A stretch of DNA of 64,000 bases from Argyresthia goedartella. Its lineage: Eukaryota; Arthropoda; Insecta; Lepidoptera; Argyresthiidae. The position numbers were made by a program, and so were the translations under genes. The notes below the pieces were generated by a model, which saw only the letters and a list, made by a program, of their open reading frames with translations, made no database searches and was not told the DNA's origin. The stretch spans positions 26,056,906 through 26,120,905 of the forward strand of contig OX463818.1 in the NCBI GenBank assembly GCA_949825045.1, given 5' to 3'. Within the stretch, counting starts at the first letter, position 1; each line of letters opens with the position of its first letter. Below are positions 22,151 to 32,337 of this stretch, one piece after another.

Positions 22151-22868
22151 CTTACATCACACATTCGTGTTTAGGTCTCATAAATACAGCACCTTAACCC
22201 TTAATAAATTAAGGACATATGCTTACCACCTGATGTTTCTACCAAAATCGTCCGATATGTTTTTAATGACAACATTAATTGCATTCATTATAGGGCATAG
22301 ACAACGTTAGTTAGTTTCCGGTGTTGGTTCCTAGCAAAATTTTAATTTTTAACCTCACTTGCTGTTGTCTGCCAGTCTCAAAGTTCGTTGATCGAATTTA
22401 GTTCATAAAAAAGTGATTTTTTGCCGCTTATTTCGACTAATTCGTGAGAATTGATTGTTAAACGAAGATTCCTTTAAGTATTTCATATCTTGTAATACGT
22501 AAATGGACCAACTATCGGTGCATACGCATGTAATTTTGTATATTTTTGAAGGGTCTAAAGAAGAGGGGTAATAATTTACTTTTCAACGGTTACGTTGCAA
22601 AAATAGGTAAAAATACTGGCTAAAAATATTTCTCCAACATAAGGCCATATTTAGCCTCATTTTTACCCACATACTAAAATATCTATTGACCATATAATAT
22701 AGATATAGGATAAATTTGTAACAAAATATAAGTATCATGTTTTTATTTTGAGTAATATTTTATGGCACGGCTTTAGCTGAAATTTTTATGCCATAAAAAC
22801 ATGTGAATCAGGGAAAAACACTAATATAAAAATTACACAAAAAAAAATAAAAAACCTTAACAGACATA
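22151..22868. other. AT-rich stretch, no gene recognised
   Basis: Only short open frames are present and no repeat ends were identified. Confidence 0.4.
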
Positions 22869-23113
22869 TAATACCTTGGACACTATTTACACACATTGAT
22901 CTAGCCCCAAACTAGGATTCCCTGTATCTTGGGTACTAGACAACGATACACATACTTATATAGATAAATATTAATACTTAGATAGATAAACAACCATGAC
23001 TAGGGTACAAACATCCGTTCACATCAAACAAATATTTGCCCCCACCGGGACTCGAACCCGGGACCCTCGGTTTCGAAGGCAGCGTCACTGCCGACTCAGC
23101 CATTCGGGTCGTC
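22869..23113 (-). mobile_element. tRNA-derived SINE, copy 3 of the 1717-1957 family
   Basis: On the - strand it opens GACGACCCGAATGGCTGAGT at 23113, has the B box GGGTTCGAGTCCC and ends ATACCTTGGACACT in reverse at 22869. A short frame across its head is a shadow. Confidence 0.8.
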
Positions 23114-23339
23114 AGTTATTATACATATGGCAAGGTCTGTGTATTTTGTGTATTATTATTATTATTATATTTTATCACTTTTTTTCGTATTTTCTTTTTT
23201 AACAGACCAGCAAAAAAAACACTTCCCCCTTATTGCAAAAAAAAAATAATTACAAAAATATAATTCCCGACCCCAAATTACCCCGGAAAAGCGATCGCTT
23301 TTCTGCTACTACTCGAAATGGCTCGCGTTTGTATAAGGG

Positions 23340-23830
23340 TTAACTAACCCCCGATATCCTAACTTTTTGCGTGAAGGCTTCGAGTTCCTTTCTTCGACCA
23401 GACCTCGTAGATCCACATAGACATGGCCTCCATGCTCTCTACTCCGCCTCACAATACCGTCGCTTACGAACATGGGCTCCGAATGAGGGCAATATATCTG
23501 TGGATATATTGCGCGCTTCCCTGTGCCATCAGGGACAGTCCATCTGTCTTTATCTTTAAGAATAGTCTAAAGGAGCATTATCTTTCTCTTTCGTAAACTT
23601 AGGGGCTTAACATGTAGTATTGTTTATTTATAATATGTATTTTATATATGGTATTAATTATCTTCTGTATGTAGTTTCTGCACGGTCTACCTGTCACTGC
23701 TATAAAGTTTATCCTTTTCATCTTGGATTTGCTGGAATAAATCTCTTTTTTATAAATAAGCATGCCTTTGTAAATGTATTTTCTATAAGCTTGTAATGTG
23801 AATCGTCATGTGCAATAAAAATAAACGAAA
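23340..23830 (+). pseudogene. LINE C-terminal relic related to the LINE at the right edge
   Basis: On + the reading frames encode RT C-terminal-like pieces: HGLHALYSASQYRRLRTWAP at 23420-23480 (here in a frame ending at 23559), then IRDSPSVFIFKNSLKEHYLS in another frame at about 23525-23590. The second is close to IRDSPTLNIFKSHMKKHY of the LINE at 62925-64000. An AATAAA near 23813 and an A-rich end follow. It is frameshifted and 5' truncated. Confidence 0.6.
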
Positions 23831-23839
23831 TATACCAAA

Positions 23840-24391
23840 TACATAAGTGTACTAAATTTCAACTTAATCGGTTCAGAATTGGGTCGTTTTAAACGATGAC
23901 ACACCTAGGAGAGACATACGAGTGAACCCATAATGGTTCCAATTTTCATTTTAAAGTACGGAACCCTAACAAACAACCCGACCGCATTATCTTTGGCAAC
24001 AAATATATTGTTTACCAAAATAAGTGTTGACTCCCAAATATGGTAAATGTTCATCAAATTTAGTACTCCCATTAAGTTTTACAAAACAGTATTGGTTGCT
24101 ATAGCCCCTGGTCAGTGAAACGAACCGGAGGCGGTGGTTAAAAAAATTTGCCTACACAGTGCGCTAACCCGGAGGCGGTGGAAATGAGTAGGTGCTATTT
24201 CGCACTCATTGCTGCGTTCATCTTGTTCCGATCTCTTTCTACCATATGTCTAAATGCACATGAAGGAACAGGCTAGATAATTTTGATGCGCTTCAGTCAT
24301 TTTACACCAACGCTACTCAGTTCAACAGTCCAGCCTTTTTTGTACCATTTTAAAAGTAGTTTTATGATAAATAAATAATACCTTGGTAATA
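23840..24391 (+). repeat. R-family-like 3' tail followed by unassigned sequence
   Basis: AAGTACGGAACCCTAAC at about 23955-23971 matches the terminal motif of the R family. From ~23980 to 24390 nothing was recognised except a repeated CCGGAGGCGGTGG at 24126-24138 and 24170-24182. Confidence 0.4.
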
Positions 24392-24634
24392 ATACCTTGG
24401 ACACCATTTACACACATTGATCTAGCCCCAAACTAGGATTCCCTGTATTTTGGGTACTAGACAACGATACACATACTTATATAGATAAATATTAATACTT
24501 AGATAGATAAACAACCATGACTAGGGTACAAACATTCGTTCTCATCAAACAAATATTTGCCCCCTCCGGGACTCGAACCCGGGACCCTTGGTTTCGTAGG
24601 CAGCGTCACTGCCGACTCGGCCATTCGGGTCGTC
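24392..24634 (-). mobile_element. tRNA-derived SINE, copy 4 of the 1717-1957 family
   Basis: Same structure as the other copies: head GACGACCCGAATGGCCGAGT on - at 24634, B box GGGTTCGAGTCCC, body with CTAGTTTGGGGCTAGATCAA, and the 3' motif ATACCTTGGACACC in reverse at 24392. It is very close to copy 3. Confidence 0.8.
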
Positions 24635-25349
24635 GATATACGAAATATATGAAGATAAGGTGTGTTTAAGTTTATTATAGTTTTAGACATGATAAAGCAT
24701 AAACAAAAATAAAGTTTAAGGCCAAATATTGCTTTATTTATAAAAAACCGTAATTCAAGTATAATTTAGGGTATTAGATATTGAATAACAAATATTAGCT
24801 GAAAGCGAATTAGAATACAGGTGCAATTGTTAGAAAAGGTAAAGCATTCTATTAGGAATACTATTCCAATAAGAAATAATCATAATTAAAACTAGAATTA
24901 GAGAATTTCATTATAATCAGAAAATCGGCACTAAAAACGCCTATCAGTGAATCGTCCTAAATTGGATTGCACAGTGTGGGTGAAAAAATCCAAAATGGTG
25001 CCCATTGTTGACAGGCTAAGTCACTTTCTCTCCGAATACTAAAGTTCACAGGTCACAACTTCGTAATACAACCTGGAGCCGAAGCGAAGCGGAGCGAGGC
25101 GACCCCATGTTGTTTAGTATAAAATAGGGTGTAAAATTTTGTTGAACATTTAATTAATTTGGGATGAAAATGTATTTTTTTGGATATAACCTTTTACTCA
25201 CTTTTGTTAATAGTTAAACAATTAATTTCCCTTCAATACCAAATACAAACATATCAATGCACCTGGTTGAGTACGTATTACAAAATAAACATTTCGTTCG
25301 TTAAGATACCAAAGTTCAAAACATCTAAAATCACAATATCTAAAGCCAC
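24635..25349. other. No gene; inverted R-family fragment at about 25225-25275
   Basis: CAATACCAAATACAAACATA followed by TCAATGCACCTGGTTGAG is the inverse of the R-family interior (28165-28210). A purine-rich block AGCGAAGCGGAGCGAGGCGA lies at about 25082-25101. No ORF is supported. Confidence 0.45.
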
Positions 25350-25491
25350 GGCCTTACTAATAAAAGAAGTTATTCACGGTTTAACTTATACAGTGTTTTG
25401 GTCTTGCTTTGACATTTGACATTTACTCGACGTATGAAATGGACAAAAACACTGTATTAAACCGTGAATAACTTTTTTTATTAGTAAGGCC
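25350..25491. mobile_element. Short MITE with ~50-bp terminal inverted repeats
   Basis: The left end GGCCTTACTAATAAAAGAAG runs through TTATTCACGGTTTAA and ACAGTGTTTTG. The right end is the reverse complement with a few changes, ending TTATTAGTAAGGCC. Arms cover most of the 142 bp. No clear target duplication was found, so the superfamily is unassigned. Confidence 0.7.
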
Positions 25492-25934
25492 AAAGTCTAA
25501 AGTCGTCACACCGATATACGAAACGTTGAAGTTTATAATATCAAAAGTTCAAAATATCTAAAATGAATCATCGCTAGCAAGTTGCGCGGTGCGGTGCAAC
25601 TGAAGTGAAGATTAGAGATGGGCACTATGAGTAAATACCCAAACTGATAAATACTGAGTAAATACCCATAGGGGTAAATAATCACCGTCTTACCATAAAA
25701 AACTTTAACCACTGTTTATCACATGTTTACAAAAACGTTACCACATAACTGCATTTTACGTTGTATTAGGGATAGACATGGCATAAACTATGTAATCAAT
25801 TTAGGCAACCGAGAAAGCTTGTTTAGTCAGGGCCTTGTCTGGCAAGATGGCGGAATTATCGATCAGCTGTTCAACTGCGTTGGTTTTATTTACGAAAAAG
25901 GAGTTTTACTCCATTAAGGTCTAAGTTTTGTCGT

Positions 25935-26095
25935 GGGGAAACCTTCATATCTCTATAGAAGATCTTGAGGAAACCTCCATAGTTGCAGCGATGGGATATC
26001 CCCCTGTCATGCGAAATGGACTTGATTATGTAGAAATGGGCACAACTGTGCCTCTGCCACCCCGTATCGAAAAAGCTTCACGCTATGAATCGTCC
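25935..26095 (+). mobile_element. SINE relic inside the hAT-like element
   Basis: GGGGAAACCTTCATATCTCT, AGATCTTGAGGAAACCTCCA and GTGCCTCTGCCACCCCGTAT correspond to the tail region of the SINE type seen inverted at 4500-4690. An open frame of 119 codons (25928-26287) begins in it and is not called as a gene. Confidence 0.4.
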
Positions 26096-26799
26096 AATGA
26101 TGAAATTTGTGGTAGAGTATTATGGGGTGAAATTTGTACATGTGTGGTGTGCGCATCCACTATAGAAACCAGGCTAGCCGCAAGCCGCATCATGGGAGAA
26201 GATTCATCTGCCTCAGAGCTACTCAACCATGCAGGCCGGTCGGTCAAGCAACTCGAGCTGGTGCAGGTGATAGGATGGCTGAAATAGACGAGTTTGTGAA
26301 GGAAATAAGCTGGCATTTTAGTATGGGATATAGTGTATCATGTATTAAGATGCCGATACACGAAGCCAGTGGCGCCGGCGCCAGGAGACAAGAGGCGCCA
26401 TTAACTTTCAAGTAGTGAAATAGATATTGTTTGCCAGTCTTTTTATTGATAATTTATTTAAAATTCAGCAATATTTTTTTACATCTTGAGATGTAATATA
26501 TATTAAATTAAATCCCATGGTAAAAAGCTGGCTCTATTCATTCACGCTCCTGGAATGAAAGCAAACAGAGCGGAGCAGTAATATCACAAAATTTTGATAT
26601 CAACATTTTTCATTTGTTAAGTCGTAATCGTTTAAACACAAGCCCAAATTATTTTAACCTTCTAGCACACTTGTGAATTTTTATTTCCATATTTAATTCA
26701 AGTATGTATGTATGGCGGCTTTGCTGGTGCTGAAAAGACATGATTTCAATTAATTTATACCAAAGTATTAAGGTAGAGGTTTGCGAGACACTTGGTTAG

Positions 26800-27035
26800 A
26801 CAGGATGACTGACGGTGGACCAAATAAATTTGTAACATAGAGGTGTAGAAGAGGAAATAAACGGCCATCCAGCGGGCATTGTCCAAAGATATTATCAAGT
26901 GGACATCTCTCTGCATGTGGTTGGCACAGAAACTTGGGGACTGGCGCTATAGAAGAGACTGGATTCACACACCGAGAGGCCTCTGCAGCTAGGAGTGGGT
27001 TGATATGTGCTGAGCACGACTAAGATGATGATATT
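26800..27035 (+). pseudogene. RTE-like LINE 3' relic
   Basis: On +, degenerate reading frames resemble the very C-terminus of RTE-type proteins (DIIKWTSLCMWLAQKLGDWR), with the order expected for the WR/AQ region, followed by ATGATGATATT near 27020-27030 in the position of a trinucleotide tail. Only a weak match; no intact frame. Confidence 0.4.
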
Positions 27036-28018
27036 TTACCTTTTCTGCTTTGAAATCCTGGAAAATCAGGTGTTGTTTTGTCGCTCGTCATCACTACCCA
27101 GGGCAAGTGCGGGGCGAATGGTGGGATTCAAGTATTTCCTTTCCAAAGCAACTCCTAACAATTTAGCCCCAACCAAACGATAATAAACAAATAACGAGCT
27201 TTCAGTGACAGTTCAGTATTCCGTTCCGTTTTGCTACTTATTTTTTAGATGTTTTTGATAAAAATAATAAAATGGACGGTTTTTCTGTAATAGATAAGGA
27301 TACAGGGCTACTTCACATAACAATGTTCTATTACTATATACGTTTCTACGTTTTTGGAAATTACAAGCGTAAACTTATCCATCAAATTATGTATTAATTA
27401 TTCAGTTATTTGCTGGAGGAACTGATTCACTTTTTTTTTGTTTTACGGCTCTGGAAATATAGTCCTTACAGGTTAATTGAAGAACTTGCGAATGATTAAG
27501 CCGTTCTTTTGTAAGGTACTCACTAGATACTTTTTTGTGGTAACGCAATTTAGAAGCTTGCATAACATTTGTTTAGTGATAAATGATGATTTAGCTAAAC
27601 AACTTTTTTTTGTAGTAAGACGGTGCGTAGGTCCCCAATATTTACTGAGTACTTACTCGAAATGAGGAGAAAATACTTTTTAAAAATGGTATGTGCAAAT
27701 GGGAGTTAAAATATAGTTAAACATGTAACGATGATGCAAAATAAATGCGGAATGGTAAGGTGTTTTGCAAAAAAGTAAATACTCTCACTTTTGAATATTT
27801 ATCGAGTGCAAATGAGTGGTTATGAGTATTTATCCTTCGACAGGTAAATACTCGGGTAGAAACCCATCTCTGGTGTAGATATAAAAAAGTACTCTATTTG
27901 TGTGATATAATGCTTCAATAGCATTTACATAGAAGCATCAACATTATAAAGACTATAATTACTCAGCACAAACATAAAAAGGTATATTAATCATTTTGAA
28001 TTGTAGCGAAAGATAAAA

Positions 28019-28405
28019 CCGGCGTAGTGCAATTCAAACTCGGGCACGAAGGGTTCCGTATCTCCTTACAATAGTAGGGATGGTGTGGAGTGAATAGTTT
28101 GGATTTTGTTGAGCAAAATGTTGTTTACAAAGTTATTGGTGCGGCTACTTTCACACTCCAGGAACGTAACCAGGTGCATTCATAAGTTTGTATATGGTAT
28201 TGTTGTATGGGAGCACCCTTAAATATTAATTTTATTCTGTTTTTTAGTATTTGTTGTTATAGCGGCAACAGAAATACATCATCTGTGAAAATTACAACTG
28301 TCTACCTATCACGGTTCATGAGATACAGCCTGGTGACGGACGGATGGACGGACAGCGGAGGCTTAGTACCCTCCGTTTGAAACCCTTCGGGTACGGAACC
28401 CTAAA
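28019..28405 (+). repeat. R-family dispersed repeat, long copy
   Basis: The unit opens with an ACTCGGGCACGAAGGGTTCC-type head at about 28040-28060, continues with GGTAGGG-like and TTGGTGCGGCTACTTTCACA, then GTTGTTATAGCGGCAACAGA, then GGACGGATGGACGGACAG, and closes with CTTCGGGTACGGAACCCTAA at 28387-28406. The closing motif is nearly the inverse of the head's GGGTTCCGTA. Closely similar to 41807-42215. No ORF. Confidence 0.75.
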
Positions 28406-28574
28406 AGAAAGAAACACCCAAAAAAATATATAATGAAAAGACGGAAACTTCAAACTAAATTCTTATTTCAGCTAATAATCGCATCTTTAATATTGTTTTG
28501 ATTTTCATACGCTTCTCTACGGTTTTGCTTCTTCTAGCTTCCAACCTAACCTACCCAATTGGAATTTAGCCACA

Positions 28575-28755
28575 ATAAACTCAAACTCAAACTCAAACTC
28601 AAAAGTACTTTATTAATGTAGATATTTACATATACTTAGCAAACGTCATTTTTTGCCGATTCTCTACATTGGACCACTGTGGGAGAAGTAGGGCGTAGAA
28701 ACTCCCACAGATTTATTTTTAGATCTCTTTTAAAAATAGGTTGTGCTTAACTAAT
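28575..28755 (-). pseudogene. LINE A copy 3, 3' UTR only, cut by the BEL element
   Basis: The tail is a CAAACTCAAACTCAAACT repeat. The 3' UTR (TTGGACCACTGTGGGAGAA on +) matches copies 1 and 2 and ends at CTTAACTAAT, where the BEL LTR starts. The rest of LINE A is not found on the far side of the BEL element. Confidence 0.8.
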
Positions 28756-29591
28756 TGTTTAATATTTATGCTTCGGAACGCACCTCCTTTTGTTGCGCGA
28801 CTCGGATCGGAACGGAACTAGCTAGCTGTCACTTGTATAGAAACGAGATGACGAATTAGAGGTTACTTTTCTTGACGTGAAAAAAATGTCGGCACATGGC
28901 GTTCGGGCTTTGGCTGTATTTCAGTAGTAATAATTGTCTAACACAGGTGTCGGGCCTGGTCGGAGTGTTAATTATAATAAGCACGGAACAATCGTCGGGA
29001 ATAGGTAGATTCACGTCATCGGAGTGAGTGCTTCGTGTTGTGAAGCTTGAAGTGGTTTGGTCCCCAATTCGTCGCGTTCGGCAGCGACGGCGACGGCATC
29101 GGGCTACGACGAGAGTAAGATTCGACTCCTCTCCCCCCACCCCGTGTGCTCCTTATCCCGTATTCCTGCCTCGAATTGAGCTTTCGAATTCCGGTCTACG
29201 GCGTCAAAGGTCAGTACCACGTGTGATACTCCTGGTGAAAACCACCCTACAAGATTCCTCGCCCGTTCGGTTGAGGCGTGGAATTAATCATTTTGGTAGC
29301 AGGCGCGGTTTCCTAGTGGGAAATCATCGATTCACGGACGGTTGTAGGGTTGTTTTTTTGCCACATTGTAGTTGGGAGAAAAGGGTATCTCAGATTGGTC
29401 GGCAATCAGTTTGTGAGTGAGTCTTGTGGTCGGTATACCACAATTAAAGTTCATTTTCGGTTAGTGAAAGTATAATTGACGATTTAGTTAACAATTATTA
29501 TAAATTTGTAGTCGGAAACTACTCGGTGTGCATAAGAAACAGTCATTCGGTCGGACTATAGTATTGCAGTCGGGTTCCATAGCATTGCAGT
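28756..29591 (+). repeat. BEL/Pao 5' LTR
   Basis: It opens TGTTTAATATTTATGCTTCG and matches the 3' LTR to GCATTGCAGT at about 29582-29591. By eye I count about eight substitutions and two or three indels against the 3' LTR, the largest at 29339-29351. The precise end is uncertain by a few bases. Confidence 0.85.
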
Positions 29592-29986
29592 GTTATTTCG
29601 GATTACAGAGCAGGGTCAGGCTATTTAAGGGGTATTAAGCTGATTTTGCTGACCTCAGTAGAAGTGTGGGTCATATCGGAGGGGCCACTTCTAGAAGGTC
29701 AGAGCTTATTATTTGTATTGTTTTCATAATCAAGTTTTGTGGGTTATTTTTGTATAGTGTTTTATGGTGGCATTCTCTAATTGATTTAGAGTGTATATTT
29801 ATAAGGTGTATGTCCACAGGGCGACCATATTAAATATTGTTTAGGATTTAATTGTTTTAGTGGTTGCCTTGGTTTTTACAACTTAGTTTTAATTTCTGTG
29901 CCCATCGCTGACGGGCAAGTGCTGGTCTCTGGCTGTGCTTAGTTCGGTAGTGAAGCGTAGGACCAGAAACAATTGAATCGGTAACC
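29592..29986 (+). other. BEL/Pao 5' leader
   Basis: This non-coding stretch lies between the 5' LTR and the gag ATG. A primer-binding site should start at about 29592; GTTATTTCGGATTACAGAG is the candidate, but I cannot name its tRNA. Confidence 0.5.
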
Positions 29987-31850
29987 ATGGCACCTTCGCC
30001 CTTGACGGTACTGCGGTATGGTGTCCGTGAGGAGATGAGATGGCTCGCCCATACTCACAAGTATGTGGAGCGACCTGACATGGACGATGTCCTGCTCAAG
30101 CGTGTGGAGGACGCAATGACACGCGTCGGGAAGGTGTGTCGGCTGGCTGCGGAGGCTGAAGCCCGAGGGCTTCAGCCTCCGCAGCACCTCGGGATTACGG
30201 ATGAGGCCTCGGTGGCTGCAGTGAAGCAGCTCTGCGCGGATGCTGACCAAGCGATGGAGTGCTTGGGCGACATCGAGCGTCGCGCCGAAAAAAATTAAGC
30301 GGTCGCGTTGGGATGACCGCGGGGAGGGTAGCGGAGACCCGCCCCCTAAGGGTGTGGTTGGACGGCTGCCACACCTGGAGATTCCGGCCTTCAGTGGGGC
30401 AATTGATGAGTGGCCGGCATTCATTAACTTATTTGATAGTTTGGTCCACGGTCGGGTCGACCTGGACATTGATGGCTCTGCGGGGTGAACCGAAGGAGTT
30501 GGTCGGTCACCTAACGGTCACGGCGGGCAATTATGAGATAGCCCGGTCCATATTGTTTGACCGCTACCAACACAAACGGCGGTTGGTTGATGCGCAGCTG
30601 GGGAAGCTGTTTAGCATCCCAAGAGTAACCCGGGATGTTGACATCCGAGTACAGGTGCTCAACCCTGTGCTGGTGGCCACTAAGGCCCTTCAGAACCTTG
30701 GTCTTCCGGTAGACCAATGGTCATATATTGTTTTGTATATGGTTTTGTCACGGTTGCCTGCAGCTGTTCAAAGTCGGTTTGAACAGCTGCATGGGGGCAG
30801 TAGCTCGGAACTGCCCACGCTCGTCCAATTGACGGATTTTTTGGAGGGTGAATGCAGGCGATGTGACACACTGGATACGGAGGCCAGTGTGCAGCGCCAA
30901 CCCGCGCGGATGCGGGAGGGGCCGCCCCCCCCCGCCCCCACGGGGGGGTGGGCGGTCGAAACAATTTGGCGTTTTGAATGCCGCGCCGTCGGGTGACGGC
31001 TGTGTGCACTGCGACAGTGCCGGTCATTAAGTGACCGGTTGCGCCAACTTTAAGGCGCTCGGGGTAGCTGCCCGCAGGAAGGTAGTCTTCCGCCACCGAT
31101 TGTGTTTCGGTTGTTTGGGGCCGCACCCGCTGAGCGAGTGCTCGCGCGCGTTCCCCTGTGAGTGCTGTGGTGGCAAGCACCACATCGTGTTGTGCCTGAA
31201 TCGGTCAGGCCCTTCGGACGGTCACCAGGGCCGGACTCAGGTTGGTCGGCCACAGGGCCCAACCAGGGCCGGACCCAGTCCCCCTCCGGGCAACGGGAGT
31301 CACCAACGGGGTGACTGGGGTACCCGCGGACAAGACCCCCCCCCCCCCGAGGGGAAGGGGGCAGCGCGGGGGGTAACATGCGGGATAGCCGGGGTTCGGT
31401 CACCGCTGTCTACGGTCAGCGAGGACTTCGGGCCGCTGGCTCACCGCGTGTTACGGGCGGGTGTCAGATGGCACCTATGAGTGGCGCGAAGGCTGGGAGC
31501 CCACCACCTTCTGCGCCACCCTGCCCGTCGGTCTGGGAGGCCAACAGGGAGGCGAACAGTCGGATGTCGCCCCCAATCCTAGAGCGCCCCAGGTTGGATC
31601 CGCTATCCCCCATCCATCCACGGTGGCCACCGGGCACACCGTACACCGTCCGGTATGGTCGGATACCGGGACAGCGAGGGGCCTATTATGCGGGTTGGGA
31701 CCCCCTGATGTACATACGGTCTGATATGCCACCGGCATGTCAGCAGCCGAGTTACTCCACGGCCGACGGAGGTCTCAGCGGGTTCGGATCCCGCGGAGGT
31801 TCCCGCTAGGGACACGCTGCCCACTTACAGGGTGCCGCCACTCCACAGAC
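29987..31850 (+). pseudogene. BEL/Pao gag (DUF1759-like) with zinc finger, multiply disrupted
   Basis: The capsid-type protein begins at the ATG 29987 (MAPSPLTVLRYGVREEMRWL), with a helical region to about 30290, where a frameshift occurs in an A run. The next frame holds LEIPAFSGAIDEWPAFINLF (30378-30437), the core motif of DUF1759 gag proteins, and ends at a stop at 30486. A third frame carries LVGHLTVTAGNYEIARSILF and DRYQHKRRLVDAQLGKLF. C-rich runs at 30921-30950 and 31329-31340 coincide with further frame loss. A CCHC-like knuckle is visible as CVHCDSAGH at 31004-31030, then a TAA, then TGCANF; a second Cys-rich block, LCFGCLGPHPLSECSRAFPC, follows. It would package RNA if intact; here it cannot be read through. 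Confidence 0.8.
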
Positions 31851-32337
31851 GGTCATGCTCCCCACCGCCTCTGTGATAGCGTGGAGTTCGGACGGCAAAT
31901 CATGTATGGCACGAGCACTATTGGACTCGGGGGCCCAGGGGTGCTTAGTCTCGTGCAACCTTGTAAGACGGTTGGGCATTTCGGTAAGGGAGTATCCACA
32001 TTCCATTCGGGGAATTGGGAACACGGAAGTCGGTTCCGTTAAGGGAGTATGTCGGATTACTCTCTCGTCACGGGTGGATTCATCGGTGAATCTGACGGTC
32101 ACGGCATTAGTCATGCCTAATGTGATGGGCTCACACCCTCACGTACGGTTGTCGCCCTCGGTGCGACAGTTGGTCGCTGGGTTGAAGAAGAGTGTGAACA
32201 GTTTTATCGGAACAATACTGGTCGCCTTCGGTCAGGTCGATTTTTCACACGTCTTCCATTCCGGAGTGATCGCCCACCGCTGGGCAGTTCACACCATGCA
32301 GCCGAGACGCGGCTTCTGTCGATGGAACGACGCATGA
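31851..32337 (+). pseudogene. BEL/Pao aspartic protease, followed by a deletion
   Basis: In the frame starting at about 31830 the sequence gives TASVIAWSSDGKSCMARALL then DSGAQGCLVS, with the catalytic DSGA of a retroviral-type aspartic protease at about 31921-31932. The region continues through GISVREYPHSIRGIGNTEVG and HVRLSPSVRQLVAGLK. After about 32190 the family-typical spacer before the reverse transcriptase is mostly missing, and the frame runs out at 32335 while the RT begins in another frame at 32322. I infer a deletion plus frameshift here. Confidence 0.75.

Larger units (their letters stand above)
25613..27872. mobile_element. hAT-like DNA transposon, non-autonomous or decayed
   Basis: The ends are TAGAGATGGGC (left, 25613) and the inverse CCCATCTCTG (right, 27863-27872), matching the CAGRGATGGG-type ends of hAT elements. 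The flanking 8 bp are GTGAAGAT (25605-25612) and GTGTAGAT (27873-27880), seven of eight identical, the duplication size expected for hAT. Next to both ends lie repeats of a GAGTAAATAC-type motif in inverse orientation, typical subterminal binding repeats. No transposase signature is visible in the 2260 bp; SINE and LINE relics sit inside. Confidence 0.75.

Noticed and set aside
25928..26287. 119-codon open frame on +
   Set aside because: It begins in a SINE-like block (GTGCCTCTGCCACCCCGTAT shared with 4500-4540) inside a hAT-like element; no protein motif.
30300..31850. Several overlapping 60-150-codon frames in the BEL gag region on both strands
   Set aside because: They are GC-rich shadows around frameshifted gag. 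Only the frames with DUF1759 and zinc-finger motifs were kept.
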